A DNA stretch of 64,000 bases from Pseudoxanthomonas sp. PXM01 (GTDB taxonomy: Bacteria; Pseudomonadota; Gammaproteobacteria; Xanthomonadales; Xanthomonadaceae), in contig NZ_JACVAJ010000002.1 of the NCBI RefSeq assembly GCF_014851815.1, positions 124,001 to 188,000 on the forward strand, given 5' to 3'. How positions within the stretch are numbered: the stretch's first letter is position 1; each line of letters begins with the position of its first letter. Under the pieces are notes generated by a model. That model was not told the DNA's origin. It saw nothing but the letters and a program-made list of their open reading frames with translations, and did no database searches. Shown here in pieces: positions 34,639 through 43,274 of this stretch. Made by a program: the position numbers and the translations under genes.

Positions 34639-35549
34639 GTCAGCCTCCCTTCCATCTCGCGCTGCTGTACCCGGTTGAAGATCAGGATCGGGATCAGCAG
34701 CAGGATCAGCATGACGATGGCCACGGCCGATGCCGCCGGCCAGTCGCGGTTGTTGAAGAACTCACCCCACAGCACCCGACCGATCATCAACGTGTCGGGG
34801 CCGCCGAGCAGTTCCGGGATCACGAACTCGCCGACCGCCGGGATCATCACCAGCATGCAGCCGGCGATGATGCCGGCCTTGGACAGCGGCAGGGTGATGG
34901 TGAAGAACGCCTTCCACGGCTTCGCACCCAGGTCATAGGCCGCTTCGAGCAACCGGTGGTCGTGCTTGACCAGGTTGGTGTACAGCGGCAGCACCATGAA
35001 CGGCAGGTAGCAGTAGACGATGCCGATGTATGCCGCGAGCGGCGTGTAGAGGATCTGCAGCGGTTCGTCGATGATGCCGATCTTCATCAGCAGGTTGTTG
35101 AGCAGGCCGTTGTTCTTGAGGATGCCGATCCAGGCGTAGACGCGGATCAGGAACGACGTCCACGACGGCAGCACCACCAGCATCATCGCGATGTTGCGGG
35201 TGGAGGGCGGCAGGCGCGCGATCACGTAGGCGATCGGGTACGCGACCAGCAGCGCGAGGAAGGTCGAGATGGCCGCGATCTTGATCGAGCTGAGGTAGGC
35301 CGCCACGTACTGCGAATCGGTGAACAGCGCCGCGTAGTTGCCCAGGTTGAGCTTGAGCGTCAGCGCCTCGTCGATGTACTCGAGGATGGGCGTGTACGGC
35401 GGCATTGCGATCGCGAGCTTGGAGAACGAGATCTTCAGGACGATCAGGAACGGGATGGCGAAGAACAGCAGCAGCCACACGTAAGGCACCGAGATCACGC
35501 CCCAGCGTGGCCCCGGCAGGCGTTTACCCAGGGAGCGAAGGATGTTCAT
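34635..35549 (-). CDS. potH: Putrescine ABC transporter permease PotH
   Basis: A 304-residue permease. An N-terminal cytoplasmic tail leads into the first helix (VPYVWLLLFFAIPFLIVL). The EAA loop is in LLEAAYDLGAKPWKAFFTITLP, and the segment PAVGEFVIPELLGGPDTLMIG is typical of PotH/PotB. It overlaps potG upstream and potI downstream by four bases each, the usual transporter-operon packing. Confidence 0.93.
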   Translation of the reverse strand: MNILRSLGKRLPGPRWGVISVPYVWLLLFFAIPFLIVLKISFSKLAIAMPPYTPILEYIDEALTLKLNLGNYAALFTDSQYVAAYLSSIKIAAISTFLALLVAYPIAYVIARLPPSTRNIAMMLVVLPSWTSFLIRVYAWIGILKNNGLLNNLLMKIGIIDEPLQILYTPLAAYIGIVYCYLPFMVLPLYTNLVKHDHRLLEAAYDLGAKPWKAFFTITLPLSKAGIIAGCMLVMIPAVGEFVIPELLGGPDTLMIGRVLWGEFFNNRDWPAASAVAIVMLILLLIPILIFNRVQQREMEGRLT

Positions 35550-36682
35550 GAGGTCAGCACCACGCCGTCGTTGTCGCCCCACCACACCCAGACTTCATCG
35601 TTCCAGGTGAGCCCTTCGCTGGCCCAGCGCTGCACGTTGGCGAAGTTGGCCATGAACTTGTAGCCGCTGGGCAGGCGCACGTGGTAGACCGAATGGCTGC
35701 CGAAATACGCGATGTCCTCGATCACGCCCTTGGCCTTGTTGTGCGGCTGGGACGGCTCGCTCTTGCCGATGCCCAGCTTCTCCGGACGCACCGCGAAGCC
35801 GACTTCCTGCCCCTCGAAGCCCGAGATGCCGTGGCCGATGTAGATCGGGTCCGGCAGCTGCGGCGAGCGGATGGTGACGTAGTTGGCTTCGTCTTCCTCC
35901 ACCGCACCTTCGATGAGGTTCACCGAGCCGATAAACTCGGCGGCGAAGCGGCTGGTCGGCTGTTCGTAGATCTCGTCGGGCGTGCCGACCTGGCGGATCC
36001 AGCCCTGGTCCATCAGCGCGATGCGGGTGGCCATGGTCATGGCCTCTTCCTGGTCATGGGTGACCATCACGCAGGTCACGCCCGACTTTTCGATGATGCT
36101 GACCAGCTCGAGCTGCATCTGCGAGCGCAGCTTCTTGTCCAGCGCGCCCATCGGCTCGTCGAGCAGCAGCAGCTTCGGCCCCTTGGCCAGCGACCGCGCC
36201 AGCGCCACGCGCTGCTGCTGGCCGCCGGAGAGCTGGTGCGGCTTGCGCTTGGCCAGCTTGCCCAGCTGCACCAGCGCCAGCATCTCCTCGACGCGCTTCT
36301 TGATGGCGTCCTTGGACAGCCCGTCCTGTTTCAGGCCGAAGGCGATGTTCTGCTCCACTGTCATGTGCGGGAACAGCGCATACGACTGGAACATCATGTT
36401 GAGCGGCCGCTCGTACGGCGGCAGGTCGTTGAGCAACTGCCCGTCCAGGTAGATCTTGCCGGACGAGGGTTTCTCGAACCCCGCCAGGCAGCGCAGCAGC
36501 GTGGACTTGCCGCTGCCCGAGCCACCCAGCAGTGCGAAGATCTCGCCCTTGCGGATGGTCAGGTTGGTGTCGTCCACCGCGACGAAGCCGTCGAACTCCT
36601 TGCGCACGTCGACGATGCGCAGGTACTCCTGCGCGTTCGCCTTGCCGTTCTGTGCCGCGCCATTGCCCTGTTCTGCCGCCAT
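35546..36682 (-). CDS. potG: Putrescine ABC transporter ATPase PotG
   Basis: A 378-residue ATP-binding subunit. Walker A is GGSGSGKST (residue ~60), the signature LSGGQQQRVALARSLA, Walker B LLLLDEPMGALD and the switch His in VMVTHDQEEA. The C-terminal TOBE/regulatory domain covers about residues 290-378. The ATG at 36682 is preferred to one 27 nt upstream because the GGGGATC site precedes it. It is separated from potF by a 100-bp gap that contains a strong hairpin. Confidence 0.94.
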   Translation of the reverse strand: MAAEQGNGAAQNGKANAQEYLRIVDVRKEFDGFVAVDDTNLTIRKGEIFALLGGSGSGKSTLLRCLAGFEKPSSGKIYLDGQLLNDLPPYERPLNMMFQSYALFPHMTVEQNIAFGLKQDGLSKDAIKKRVEEMLALVQLGKLAKRKPHQLSGGQQQRVALARSLAKGPKLLLLDEPMGALDKKLRSQMQLELVSIIEKSGVTCVMVTHDQEEAMTMATRIALMDQGWIRQVGTPDEIYEQPTSRFAAEFIGSVNLIEGAVEEDEANYVTIRSPQLPDPIYIGHGISGFEGQEVGFAVRPEKLGIGKSEPSQPHNKAKGVIEDIAYFGSHSVYHVRLPSGYKFMANFANVQRWASEGLTWNDEVWVWWGDNDGVVLTS

Positions 36683-36749
36683 GGAGATCCCCTGGTCGCC
36701 GGGCTGCATGGGCGCCGGCGTGAATGTGGGTGGATGCGATCGCCTGTCC

Positions 36750-36772
36750 CGGGACGGACCCCGTCCGTCCCG
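36750..36772 (-). other. Intra-operon hairpin between potF and potG
   Basis: CGGGACGGAC and GTCCGTCCCG form a perfect 10-bp stem with a 3-nt CCC loop, beginning 10 bp after the potF stop codon. No U-tract follows, so it is more likely a 3'-stabilising or processing hairpin that raises binding-protein mRNA over the downstream transporter mRNA than a full terminator. Confidence 0.55.
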
Positions 36773-36782
36773 GTCGCGGCGC

Positions 36783-37904
36783 TTACTTGCCGGTCTTCAG
36801 TTCCGTCCAGATACGGGTGTACTGGCGGTCCACTTCCGGCGGGATGATGGCGAAGGTGAACAGCTTGGCTTCCACCTCGGGCGTCGGATAGATCGTCGGA
36901 TCGTCGGTGATCGACTTGTCCATCAGTTCCTTGGCCTTGGGAATGGCATTCGGGTAGCTGATGAAGTTGGAGTTGTTGGCCATCACCTGCGGATCGAGCA
37001 GGTTGTTGATGAAGGCGTACGCCTCGTCCAGGTGCTTGGCGTCCTTCGGGATGGCCAGCATGTCGAACCACTGCGGCGCGCCTTCCTTCGGGATGGCGTA
37101 CGCGATGTTGACGCCGTTCTTGGCGTCGGCCGCGCGGTCGCGCGCCTGGATGATGTCGCCCGACCAGCCGACCACCAGGCAGGTGTCGCCGTTGGCCATC
37201 GCGTCGATGTACTGCGAGGAATGGAAGTTGGTGATGTACGGACGGATCGTCTTCAGCAGCGCCGCCGCCTTGTCGATCACCGCCGGATCCTGGCTGTTCG
37301 GATCCTCGCCCAGGTAGTTCAGCGCGATCGGGATGATCTCGGACGGCGTGTCGAGGAAGGTCACGCCGCAGTCTTTCAGGTTGCTGATGTTCTCCGGCTT
37401 GAACACGATGTCCAGGCTGTTGGCGATGTCGGTGTTGCCGAACGCGGCCTTGATCTTGTCGACGTTGTAGCCGATGCCGGTGGTGCCCCACATGTAGGGG
37501 ATGGCGTACTGGTTGCCCGGGTCCTGGTTCTCCAGCCGCTTCATGATGGCGGGGTCCAGATTGGCGTAGTTGGGGATCTTGCTCTTGTCCAGCGGCAGGA
37601 ACACGCCGGCCTGGATCTGCCGGCCGAGGAAATTCATCGTCGGCACGACCACGTCGTAACCGCTGCTGCCGGCCAGCAGCTTGGTCTCCAGCACTTCGTT
37701 GCTGTCGAACACGTCGTAGGTCACCTTGATGCCGGTCGCCTTCTCGAAGTTCGGGATGGTGTCCTCGGCGATGTAGTCCGACCAGTTGTAGACGTTGACC
37801 TGCTTGGCGCCGCCCGTATCGTCTCCGCCTTCACTGCCGGATTTGCCGCCGCAGGCGGCGAGGGTACACAGGGCCAGGGTGGTTGCCAGTACGCGCAGTT
37901 TCAT
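36783..37904 (-). CDS. potF: Putrescine-binding lipoprotein PotF (copy 1)
   Basis: A 373-residue substrate-binding protein with a lipobox (CTLAACGGKSG), so it is predicted to be anchored in the inner membrane or periplasmic. The type II binding fold has the putrescine-contact segment VYNWSDYIAEDT near residue 40, LAGSSGYDVVVPT, and VVGWSGDIIQARDRA with a ligand-contact Trp and Asp near 245, plus PKEGAPQWFDML. It is about three quarters identical by eye to the adjacent 38109-39224 protein, so one copy arose by tandem duplication. The two may differ in ligand preference. It is followed by a hairpin and then potG. Confidence 0.92.
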   Translation of the reverse strand: MKLRVLATTLALCTLAACGGKSGSEGGDDTGGAKQVNVYNWSDYIAEDTIPNFEKATGIKVTYDVFDSNEVLETKLLAGSSGYDVVVPTMNFLGRQIQAGVFLPLDKSKIPNYANLDPAIMKRLENQDPGNQYAIPYMWGTTGIGYNVDKIKAAFGNTDIANSLDIVFKPENISNLKDCGVTFLDTPSEIIPIALNYLGEDPNSQDPAVIDKAAALLKTIRPYITNFHSSQYIDAMANGDTCLVVGWSGDIIQARDRAADAKNGVNIAYAIPKEGAPQWFDMLAIPKDAKHLDEAYAFINNLLDPQVMANNSNFISYPNAIPKAKELMDKSITDDPTIYPTPEVEAKLFTFAIIPPEVDRQYTRIWTELKTGK

Positions 37905-38073
37905 CAATCTCTCTCCATTCGGCCCGCAAGGGCGCCTTGATGTGGTCCCGGACCGGCCATAGGCCGCCGCGGGCGTGCTGTCATTGCTGTGGCCGGTTCC
38001 GTGCCGTCGACGCTCCCCTTCTCCCCTCCCCGGTGGTGCCGGCCGCTCGCACGGCCCGCGCCACGATGACGAA

Positions 38074-38099
38074 GGGCGCGTCCGTCACGGCACGCGCCC
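38074..38099 (-). other. Hairpin downstream of potF copy 2
   Basis: GGGCGCGT and ACGCGCCC form an 8-bp stem; the 10-nt loop contains a further CCG/CGG pair. It starts 9 bp beyond the stop codon of the upstream binding-protein gene. Like the hairpin behind the other potF copy it lacks a strong U-tract, suggesting mRNA stabilisation or partial termination. Confidence 0.45.
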
Positions 38100-38108
38100 C
38101 TCTGTATT

Positions 38109-39224
38109 TCAGCGCCCGGTCTTCAGTTCCGTCCAGATGCGCGTGTACTGGCGATCCACTTCCGGCGGCAGCACCGCGAAGGTGAACAGCTTCGCGTCCA
38201 CGTCGGCCGGCGGATAGATCGTCGGATCGTCCGCGATGGCCTTGTCCACCAGCGGCTTCGATTCGGGCACCGGATTCGGGTAGGTCACGAAATTGGTGTT
38301 GGCCGCCGCGACCTTCGGGTCCAGCAGGTAGTTGATGAAGGCGTACGCGTTGTCGACGTTCTTGGCGTCCTTCGGGATGGCCAGCATGTCGAACCACTGC
38401 GGCGCACCTTCCTTCGGAATGGAGTACGCGATGTTGACGCCATTGCCCGACTCCGCGGCACGGTCGCGCGCCTGGATGACGTCGCCGGACCAGCCGACGA
38501 CCAGGCAGACGTCGCCGTTGGCGAGGTCGTTGATGTACGAGGACGAGTGGAAGTTGCGGATGTAGGGACGGATCGTCTTCAACAGCGCCGCGGCCTTGTC
38601 GATCACGGCCGGGTCGAAGCTGTGCGGATCCTCGCCCAGGTAGTTGAGTGCGATCGGGATCAGTTCCGACGGCGTGTCCAGCACGGTGATGCCGCAGTCC
38701 TTCAGCTTGGCCGCGTTCTCCGGCTTGAACACCACGTCCCAGCTGCCGGTCACGGCGGTGTCGCCGAAGACGGCCTTGACCTTGTCGACGTTGTAGCCGA
38801 TGCCGCTGGTGCCCCACAGGTAGGGTACGGCGAACTGGTTGCCCGGATCCTGCAGCGCGATGCGCTCCAGCATCTTCGGGTCGACGTTCTTCAGGTTGGG
38901 GATCTTGCTCTTGTCCAGCGGCAGGAACACGCCCGCCTGGATCTGGCGGCCGAGGAAGCTCAGCGACGGCACCACCACGTCGTAGCCGCTGCTGCCCGCC
39001 AGCAGCTTGGTCTCGACCATCTCGTCGCTGTCGAACACGTCGTAGGTCACCTTGACGCCCGACTGCTGCTCGAAGTTCGGAATGGTGTCCTCGGCGATGT
39101 AGTCGGACCAGTTGTAGACATTGAGCGCCTTCGCCGGCGCACCGTCGGCGGCCTGGCCGTCCTTGCCGCCACAGGCGGCCAGCACGGCGGCAGCCAGCAT
39201 GACGGTGAGGGTTTTGAGCTTCAT
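38109..39224 (-). CDS. potF: Putrescine-binding lipoprotein PotF (copy 2)
   Basis: A 371-residue paralogue of the neighbouring PotF with a lipobox (AAAVLAACGGKDG). The same ligand-contact regions are present: VYNWSDYIAEDT, SSGYDVVVPS, VVGWSGDVIQARDRA and PKEGAPQWFDML. Differences concentrate in the exposed parts (for example NLKNVDPKMLERI and DTAVTGSWDVV). GGAG six bases upstream fixes the ATG. A putative internal promoter lies just before it at 39261-39289. It may bind a different polyamine from copy 1, or the duplication may raise capture; this cannot be told from sequence. Confidence 0.92.
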   Translation of the reverse strand: MKLKTLTVMLAAAVLAACGGKDGQAADGAPAKALNVYNWSDYIAEDTIPNFEQQSGVKVTYDVFDSDEMVETKLLAGSSGYDVVVPSLSFLGRQIQAGVFLPLDKSKIPNLKNVDPKMLERIALQDPGNQFAVPYLWGTSGIGYNVDKVKAVFGDTAVTGSWDVVFKPENAAKLKDCGITVLDTPSELIPIALNYLGEDPHSFDPAVIDKAAALLKTIRPYIRNFHSSSYINDLANGDVCLVVGWSGDVIQARDRAAESGNGVNIAYSIPKEGAPQWFDMLAIPKDAKNVDNAYAFINYLLDPKVAAANTNFVTYPNPVPESKPLVDKAIADDPTIYPPADVDAKLFTFAVLPPEVDRQYTRIWTELKTGR

Positions 39225-39260
39225 CGGGTTCTCCATGAACAGGATCGGGGGGATGCCAGC

Positions 39261-39289
39261 ATCATACGCCCGGGCCGCGACGCTGTGAC
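39261..39289 (-). promoter_or_regulatory. Candidate internal promoter before the potF pair
   Basis: On the minus strand GTCACA (39289-39284) and TATGAT (39266-39261) are 17 bp apart. The -10 matches five of six consensus bases. The predicted start near 39254 leaves about 30 nt of leader for potF copy 2. It would let the uptake genes be expressed without the catabolic genes upstream. Confidence 0.45.
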
Positions 39290-39314
39290 GCAGCGCACGG
39301 TCGGTCCGGCGCCG

Positions 39315-40679
39315 TTACATGCCCAGGTCCGCCGCGGTGTCGTTGAGCGCTTTCCACGTCTTGTCGAACAGTTCGTCGACCTGCGCACGGGTGATGATCA
39401 ACGGCGGCGACAGCAACATGGCGTCCCAGGTCGCGCGCAGGATCAGCCCGTGCTTCAGCGCGTGGTCGCGGCAGCGCGGCCCCACGGTGCCGCGCTCGGG
39501 GAAGAACGCGCGCTTGCCCTTGTCCGGCACCAGTTCCAGCGCACCGACCATGCCGGCGATGCGCGCCTGCCCGACCAGGCGGTGTTCGCCGAGCTCGGCC
39601 CAGCGCTGCGCCAGGTACGGCGCGATCTCGTTCTTGGCTGTCTCGACGATCTTCTCGTCCTGCAGGATGCGGATGTTCTCCAGCGCCACGGCCGCGCAGA
39701 CGGGATGGCCGGAATACGTCGCGCCGTGGGCGAGTTCGCCGCCCTGCTCCTTCAGCACCTTGGCCACGCGGTCGTTGAACATCGCCGCACCCAGCGGGAT
39801 GTAACCCGACGTGATGCCCTTGGCGACCGGCATGATGTCCGGCTGGAAGCCGAAGTACTGCGAGCCGAACCACTCGCCGGTGCGGCCGAAGCCGCAGATG
39901 ACCTCGTCGGCCACCAGCAGCACGTCGTACTTCCTGCAGATCCGCTCGATCTCCGGCCAGTAGGTCATCGGCGGGATGTAGACGCCGATGGCACCCATGA
40001 TCGGCTCAGCAATGAAGGCCGCCACGCGGTCCGGCCCCAGTTCGAGGATCTTCTGCTCCAGCCGGCGCGCCGCGACCAGGCCGTACTCGTCCTCGGACAG
40101 GTCGCCGCCATCGGCGAACCAGAACGGCGGATCGATGTGGTGGATGTCCGGGATCGGCAGGCCGCCCTGCTTGTGCATGCCCTTCATGCCGCCCAGGCTG
40201 GCGCCGGCCATCGTGGTGCCGTGGTAGCCGTCGTGGCGGCCGATGAAGATGTTCTTCTGCGGCTGGTCCTGCACCGCCCAGAAGTGGCGGACCATGCGCA
40301 GGATGGTGTCGTTGGCTTCCGAACCGGAATTGACGAAGAACGAATGGTTGAGGTCGCCGGGCGCGAGTTCGGCCAGCTTGGCCGCGAGCGCGATGGTCGG
40401 CTCGGTCGTGCACTGGAAGAAGCTGTTGTAGTAGGCCAGCTGCGTCATCTGCTTCGACGCGGCCTCGCCCAGCTCCTTGCGGCCGTAGCCGATGTTGACG
40501 CACCACAGGCCGGCGAACGCGTCGAGCAGTTGGTTGCCGTCGGCATCCCAGACATAGCAGCCCTCACCCTTGGTCAGGATGCGCGTGCCCTTCTTCGCCA
40601 GCGCGGCGTTGTCGTTGAACGGATGCAGGTGGTGCTCGGCGTCGAGCTTCTGCAGGGTGCGGGTGTCGAGTTGGCTCAT
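39315..40679 (-). CDS. spuC: Putrescine:pyruvate aminotransferase (SpuC-like)
   Basis: A 454-residue class III PLP-dependent aminotransferase. The PLP-binding Lys is in VAKGITSGYIPLGAAM, with the PLP-contact Asp in LLVADEVICGFGRTG and FFVNSGSEANDT at the cofactor phosphate. It closely resembles SpuC, which transaminates putrescine to 4-aminobutyraldehyde with pyruvate as acceptor. Being located between a gamma-glutamyl polyamine synthetase and the transporter supports a polyamine role. It gives a direct route that bypasses gamma-glutamylation. A REP-like element separates it from the synthetase gene. Confidence 0.9.
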   Translation of the reverse strand: MSQLDTRTLQKLDAEHHLHPFNDNAALAKKGTRILTKGEGCYVWDADGNQLLDAFAGLWCVNIGYGRKELGEAASKQMTQLAYYNSFFQCTTEPTIALAAKLAELAPGDLNHSFFVNSGSEANDTILRMVRHFWAVQDQPQKNIFIGRHDGYHGTTMAGASLGGMKGMHKQGGLPIPDIHHIDPPFWFADGGDLSEDEYGLVAARRLEQKILELGPDRVAAFIAEPIMGAIGVYIPPMTYWPEIERICRKYDVLLVADEVICGFGRTGEWFGSQYFGFQPDIMPVAKGITSGYIPLGAAMFNDRVAKVLKEQGGELAHGATYSGHPVCAAVALENIRILQDEKIVETAKNEIAPYLAQRWAELGEHRLVGQARIAGMVGALELVPDKGKRAFFPERGTVGPRCRDHALKHGLILRATWDAMLLSPPLIITRAQVDELFDKTWKALNDTAADLGM

Positions 40680-40697
40680 AAGGGCTCCGTGATGTCG

Positions 40698-40824
40698 AGC
40701 CCCTCTCCCACCGGGAGAGGGGTTGGGGTGAGGGTTCGGCGGAATCTTTGACGGTCAACCGTCCCGATGTCGCCGCACCCTCATCCGGCGCTTCGCGCCA
40801 CCTTCTCCCGGCGGGAGAAGGGAA
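40698..40824. repeat. REP-like palindromic element, copy 1
   Basis: The element has a left hairpin CCCCTCTCCC-ACC-GGGAGAGGGG (40700-40722) and a right hairpin CCTTCTCCC...GGGAGAAGG (40801-40822), with GGTTGGGGTGAGGGTTCGGCG and GGCGCTTCGCGCC between. A near-identical element in opposite orientation lies at 51002-51128. It sits between the synthetase and spuC in the operon and could modulate expression. No transposase is nearby. Confidence 0.8.
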
Positions 40825-40830
40825 CAACTA

Positions 40831-42228
40831 TCAGACGTTCAACAACAGGAATTCCCGCTCCCACGAACTGATCACGCGGAAGAAGGTCTCGTACTCCTTG
40901 CGCTTGACCGAGACGTAGGCGCGCACGAAGCGCGCGCCCATCAGCTCCTGCAGCGGCTTGCTGCCTTCCAGTTCGTCCAGCGCCTCGCCCAGCGAGCGCG
41001 GCAGTTCGAAACCGATGTCCTGCGCGCTGCTGGCCAGCGGCTCGGTCGGCTTGAGCTGCTCGCGGATGCCGAGCAGGCCGCAGGCCAGCGTGCCGGCCAT
41101 GGCGAGGTAGGGATTGGCGTCGGAACCGGCGAAGCGGCTCTCCACGCGCATGTTCTCCGGCGTATCCATCGGCACGCGCAGGCCGCAGGTGCGGTTGTCG
41201 TAGCCCCACTGCACGTTGATCGGCGCCACCTGGCCCAGCGCCAGCCGGCGGTAGGAATTGACGTTGGGGCCGAAGAACGCCATCGCCATCGGCACGTACT
41301 TCTGCAGACCGGCCAGGTAGTGCCCGAACAGCTTGCTGCCCTTGCCCTCGCTCTTGCCGGTGAATACGTTGCGGCCGGTCCTGATGTCCAGCAGGCTCTG
41401 GTGGATATGCATGGCGCTGCCCGGTTCGTTCTCCATCGGCTTGGCCAGGAACGTGGCGTACACCCCGTGGCGCAGGGCGGCCTCGCGCATCGTGCGCTTG
41501 AACAGGAACACCTGGTCGGCGCGCGACAGCGCATCGTCGTGGGTGAAGTTGACTTCAAGCTGCGCCGCGCCGGATTCGTGGATCAGCGTGTCCACGTCCA
41601 GTTCCATCGCCTCGCAGTAGTCGTACATCAGGTCGAGGATGGGATCGAATTCGTTGACCGCGTCGATCGAATACGACTGCCGCGCCGTTTCGGGCCGACC
41701 GGAACGGCCGGCAGGCGGCAGCAGCGGGAAATCCGGGTCGGTGTTCTTCTGCACCAGGAAGAATTCAAGCTCCGGCGCGACGACCGGGCGCAGGCCCTCC
41801 TTCTCGTACGCGGCCAGCACGCGGCGCAACACGTTGCGCGGTGCCAGCTCGTGCGGCTTGCCGTCCTTCGTGTAGCAGTCGTGGATGACCTGCGCGGTCG
41901 CATCGGCGGCCCACGGCACCATCCGCACCGTGTCGGGGTCCGGTCGCAGGAACATGTCGGAATCCGACGGCGATGTCAGTTCGTAGTAGTCGTCCGGATA
42001 ATCGCCGGTGACGGTGGTGGCGAAGATGCCCTCCGGCAGACGCGTGCCGTAGTCGTGGCTGAACTTGTCGGCCGGGATGATCTTGCCGCGCGCATTGCCG
42101 GTGATATCCGGCACCAGGCATTCGACCTCGGTGATGCTGCGCTCCTTCAGCCAGCGCCGCAGCGAGCTTTCGGACTGCTCGGCGGTGTCGGTCTTGCTCT
42201 TTTTCCGCTGGGATTGTTTCTGGCTCAT
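40831..42228 (-). CDS. puuA: Glutamylpolyamine synthetase (glutamine synthetase family), copy 1
   Basis: A 465-residue glutamine synthetase-like enzyme predicted to ligate glutamate to putrescine or another polyamine using ATP. Catalytic blocks: ITGNARGKIIPA, PELEFFLV, AAQLEVNFTHDDAL, PGSAMHIHQSL, NSYRRLALG, NRTCGLRVPMDTPEN and SRFAGSDANPYLAMAG. The sequence is closer to PuuA/SpuI-type enzymes than to GlnA: it lacks GlnA's adenylylation-site region. The N-terminus has a lysine/serine-rich tail (QKQSQRKKSKTDTAEQ). It follows puuD and precedes spuC. A second, divergent copy lies at 43292. Confidence 0.9.
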   Translation of the reverse strand: MSQKQSQRKKSKTDTAEQSESSLRRWLKERSITEVECLVPDITGNARGKIIPADKFSHDYGTRLPEGIFATTVTGDYPDDYYELTSPSDSDMFLRPDPDTVRMVPWAADATAQVIHDCYTKDGKPHELAPRNVLRRVLAAYEKEGLRPVVAPELEFFLVQKNTDPDFPLLPPAGRSGRPETARQSYSIDAVNEFDPILDLMYDYCEAMELDVDTLIHESGAAQLEVNFTHDDALSRADQVFLFKRTMREAALRHGVYATFLAKPMENEPGSAMHIHQSLLDIRTGRNVFTGKSEGKGSKLFGHYLAGLQKYVPMAMAFFGPNVNSYRRLALGQVAPINVQWGYDNRTCGLRVPMDTPENMRVESRFAGSDANPYLAMAGTLACGLLGIREQLKPTEPLASSAQDIGFELPRSLGEALDELEGSKPLQELMGARFVRAYVSVKRKEYETFFRVISSWEREFLLLNV

Positions 42229-42329
42229 GGAAAGACGGTCCTGGGAGGGAAAGGCCGGCACACTGCGCCGGTCGCATGCGGCACGGGCGCGTCAGCGCCC
42301 GCCCTCCCATGGCGGGGGATGCCGCCGCT

Positions 42330-43091
42330 TCATGCTGCAGCTCCACGCCGTGCCGCACGGGCACGACACGCGTTGCCGAACGCCTGGAAGATCGCCAGGT
42401 AGAACGGGTTCTCCACGACCTTCCATTCCGGATGCCACTGCACGGCCAGCATGAAGGCGGCACCGTCGTGGCGGAACGCTTCGATCAGGCCGTCCGGTGC
42501 CTGTGCCTCGACCACCAGGCCGTCGCCCAGCCGGCGTACGCCTTGCCCATGCAGCGAATTGACGGTGGCCTGCGTGTCGCCGACCAGCGTGGCCAGCACA
42601 CCGCCCGGCACCAGTGCGATGTCATGCGCGGGCCCGTACTGCACGTCGAGCGGATCGTCCTTGTTCTCGCGGTGGTCCATGAAACCGGGCTGCTCATGCA
42701 CCTTCTGGTACAGGCTGCCCCCGAACGCCACGTTGACCTCCTGGAAGCCGCGGCAGATCGCCAGCACCGGCACCCCCAACTCGATGGCGAGCGGGATCAG
42801 CGGCAGATTGGTGGCGTCGCGGCGCGGATCCAGCAGGTTGCCTTCGTAGCTGGACTCGTCGCTGTAATGGTGCGGCTCGATGTTGCTGACCGCACCGGTC
42901 AGCAACAGCCCGTCCAGGCCATCGAGCACCTGCCGCAACGGCAACACCGGATCCAGCGTCGGGATCAGCAGCGGCAGGCAGCCCGCCCCGTCGACCACCG
43001 CGCGCACGTACTTCTCGCCAACGGCAAGGAAGGGATGCGCACCGATTTGCTTGTGGTCGGTCGGCAGACCGACCCGCGGCAGCGGGGTCAT
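42330..43091 (-). CDS. puuD: Gamma-glutamyl-GABA hydrolase (PuuD-like)
   Basis: A 253-residue class I glutamine amidotransferase-fold hydrolase. The catalytic Cys is in VLAICRGFQEVNVAFGG and the His-Glu pair in AVQWHPEW. LLTGAVSNIEPHHY is a typical PuuD block. PuuD releases glutamate from gamma-glutamyl-GABA, the last common step of the gamma-glutamylated route. It is the first gene of the minus-strand operon and is divergent from a second puuA-like gene. A promoter is proposed at 43119-43147. Confidence 0.92.
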   Translation of the reverse strand: MTPLPRVGLPTDHKQIGAHPFLAVGEKYVRAVVDGAGCLPLLIPTLDPVLPLRQVLDGLDGLLLTGAVSNIEPHHYSDESSYEGNLLDPRRDATNLPLIPLAIELGVPVLAICRGFQEVNVAFGGSLYQKVHEQPGFMDHRENKDDPLDVQYGPAHDIALVPGGVLATLVGDTQATVNSLHGQGVRRLGDGLVVEAQAPDGLIEAFRHDGAAFMLAVQWHPEWKVVENPFYLAIFQAFGNACRARAARRGAAA

Positions 43092-43118
43092 GCAGGAAGC
43101 CCGAAATGGCTTGCAGGC

Positions 43119-43147
43119 ACGTTAACCCGGCCGTTTTATTTTTACAA
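43119..43147 (-). promoter_or_regulatory. Candidate puuD promoter
   Basis: On the minus strand TTGTAA (43147-43142) and TAACGT (43124-43119) have 17-bp spacing. The predicted start near 43112 gives a leader of about 20 nt before the puuD ATG. The TTGTAA -35 is shared with the promoter at 51836-51863. Confidence 0.5.
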
Positions 43148-43182
43148 CACGACGCCTTCGAATGACGTTTTCAGCGCTGATA

Positions 43183-43230
43183 TGGTGCGCCGCGGCACCA
43201 AATACGGGCATTTCCGCCAGTTACGGAAAT
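43183..43230. promoter_or_regulatory. Two adjacent dyads in the puuD/puuA-2 intergenic region
   Basis: TGGTGC-N6-GCACCA (43183-43200) and ATTTCCG-N7-CGGAAAT (43210-43230) are perfect inverted repeats 9 bp apart, between the divergent promoters of puuD and the second puuA. They are good candidates for operator sites of the PuuR-like repressor encoded at 51137. Whether PuuR binds them is inference; they do not match the E. coli PuuR operator by eye. Confidence 0.5.
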
Positions 43231-43247
43231 CCCTCCGTTGAGTATTC

Positions 43248-43274
43248 TTGACGCATCGACTGCTCTGCTAAGCT
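43248..43274 (+). promoter_or_regulatory. Candidate promoter for the second puuA-like gene
   Basis: TTGACG (43248-43253) and TAAGCT (43269-43274) with a 15-bp spacer; TG precedes the -10 as TGCTAAGCT. The GCTAAGCTGC string recurs at the promoter of the aminotransferase at 51891, suggesting shared control. Confidence 0.5.

Noticed and set aside
38547-40751. A 734-codon plus-strand frame across potF copy 2 and spuC
   Set aside because: Antisense to two well-supported genes; repetitive Arg/Val/Glu-rich composition.
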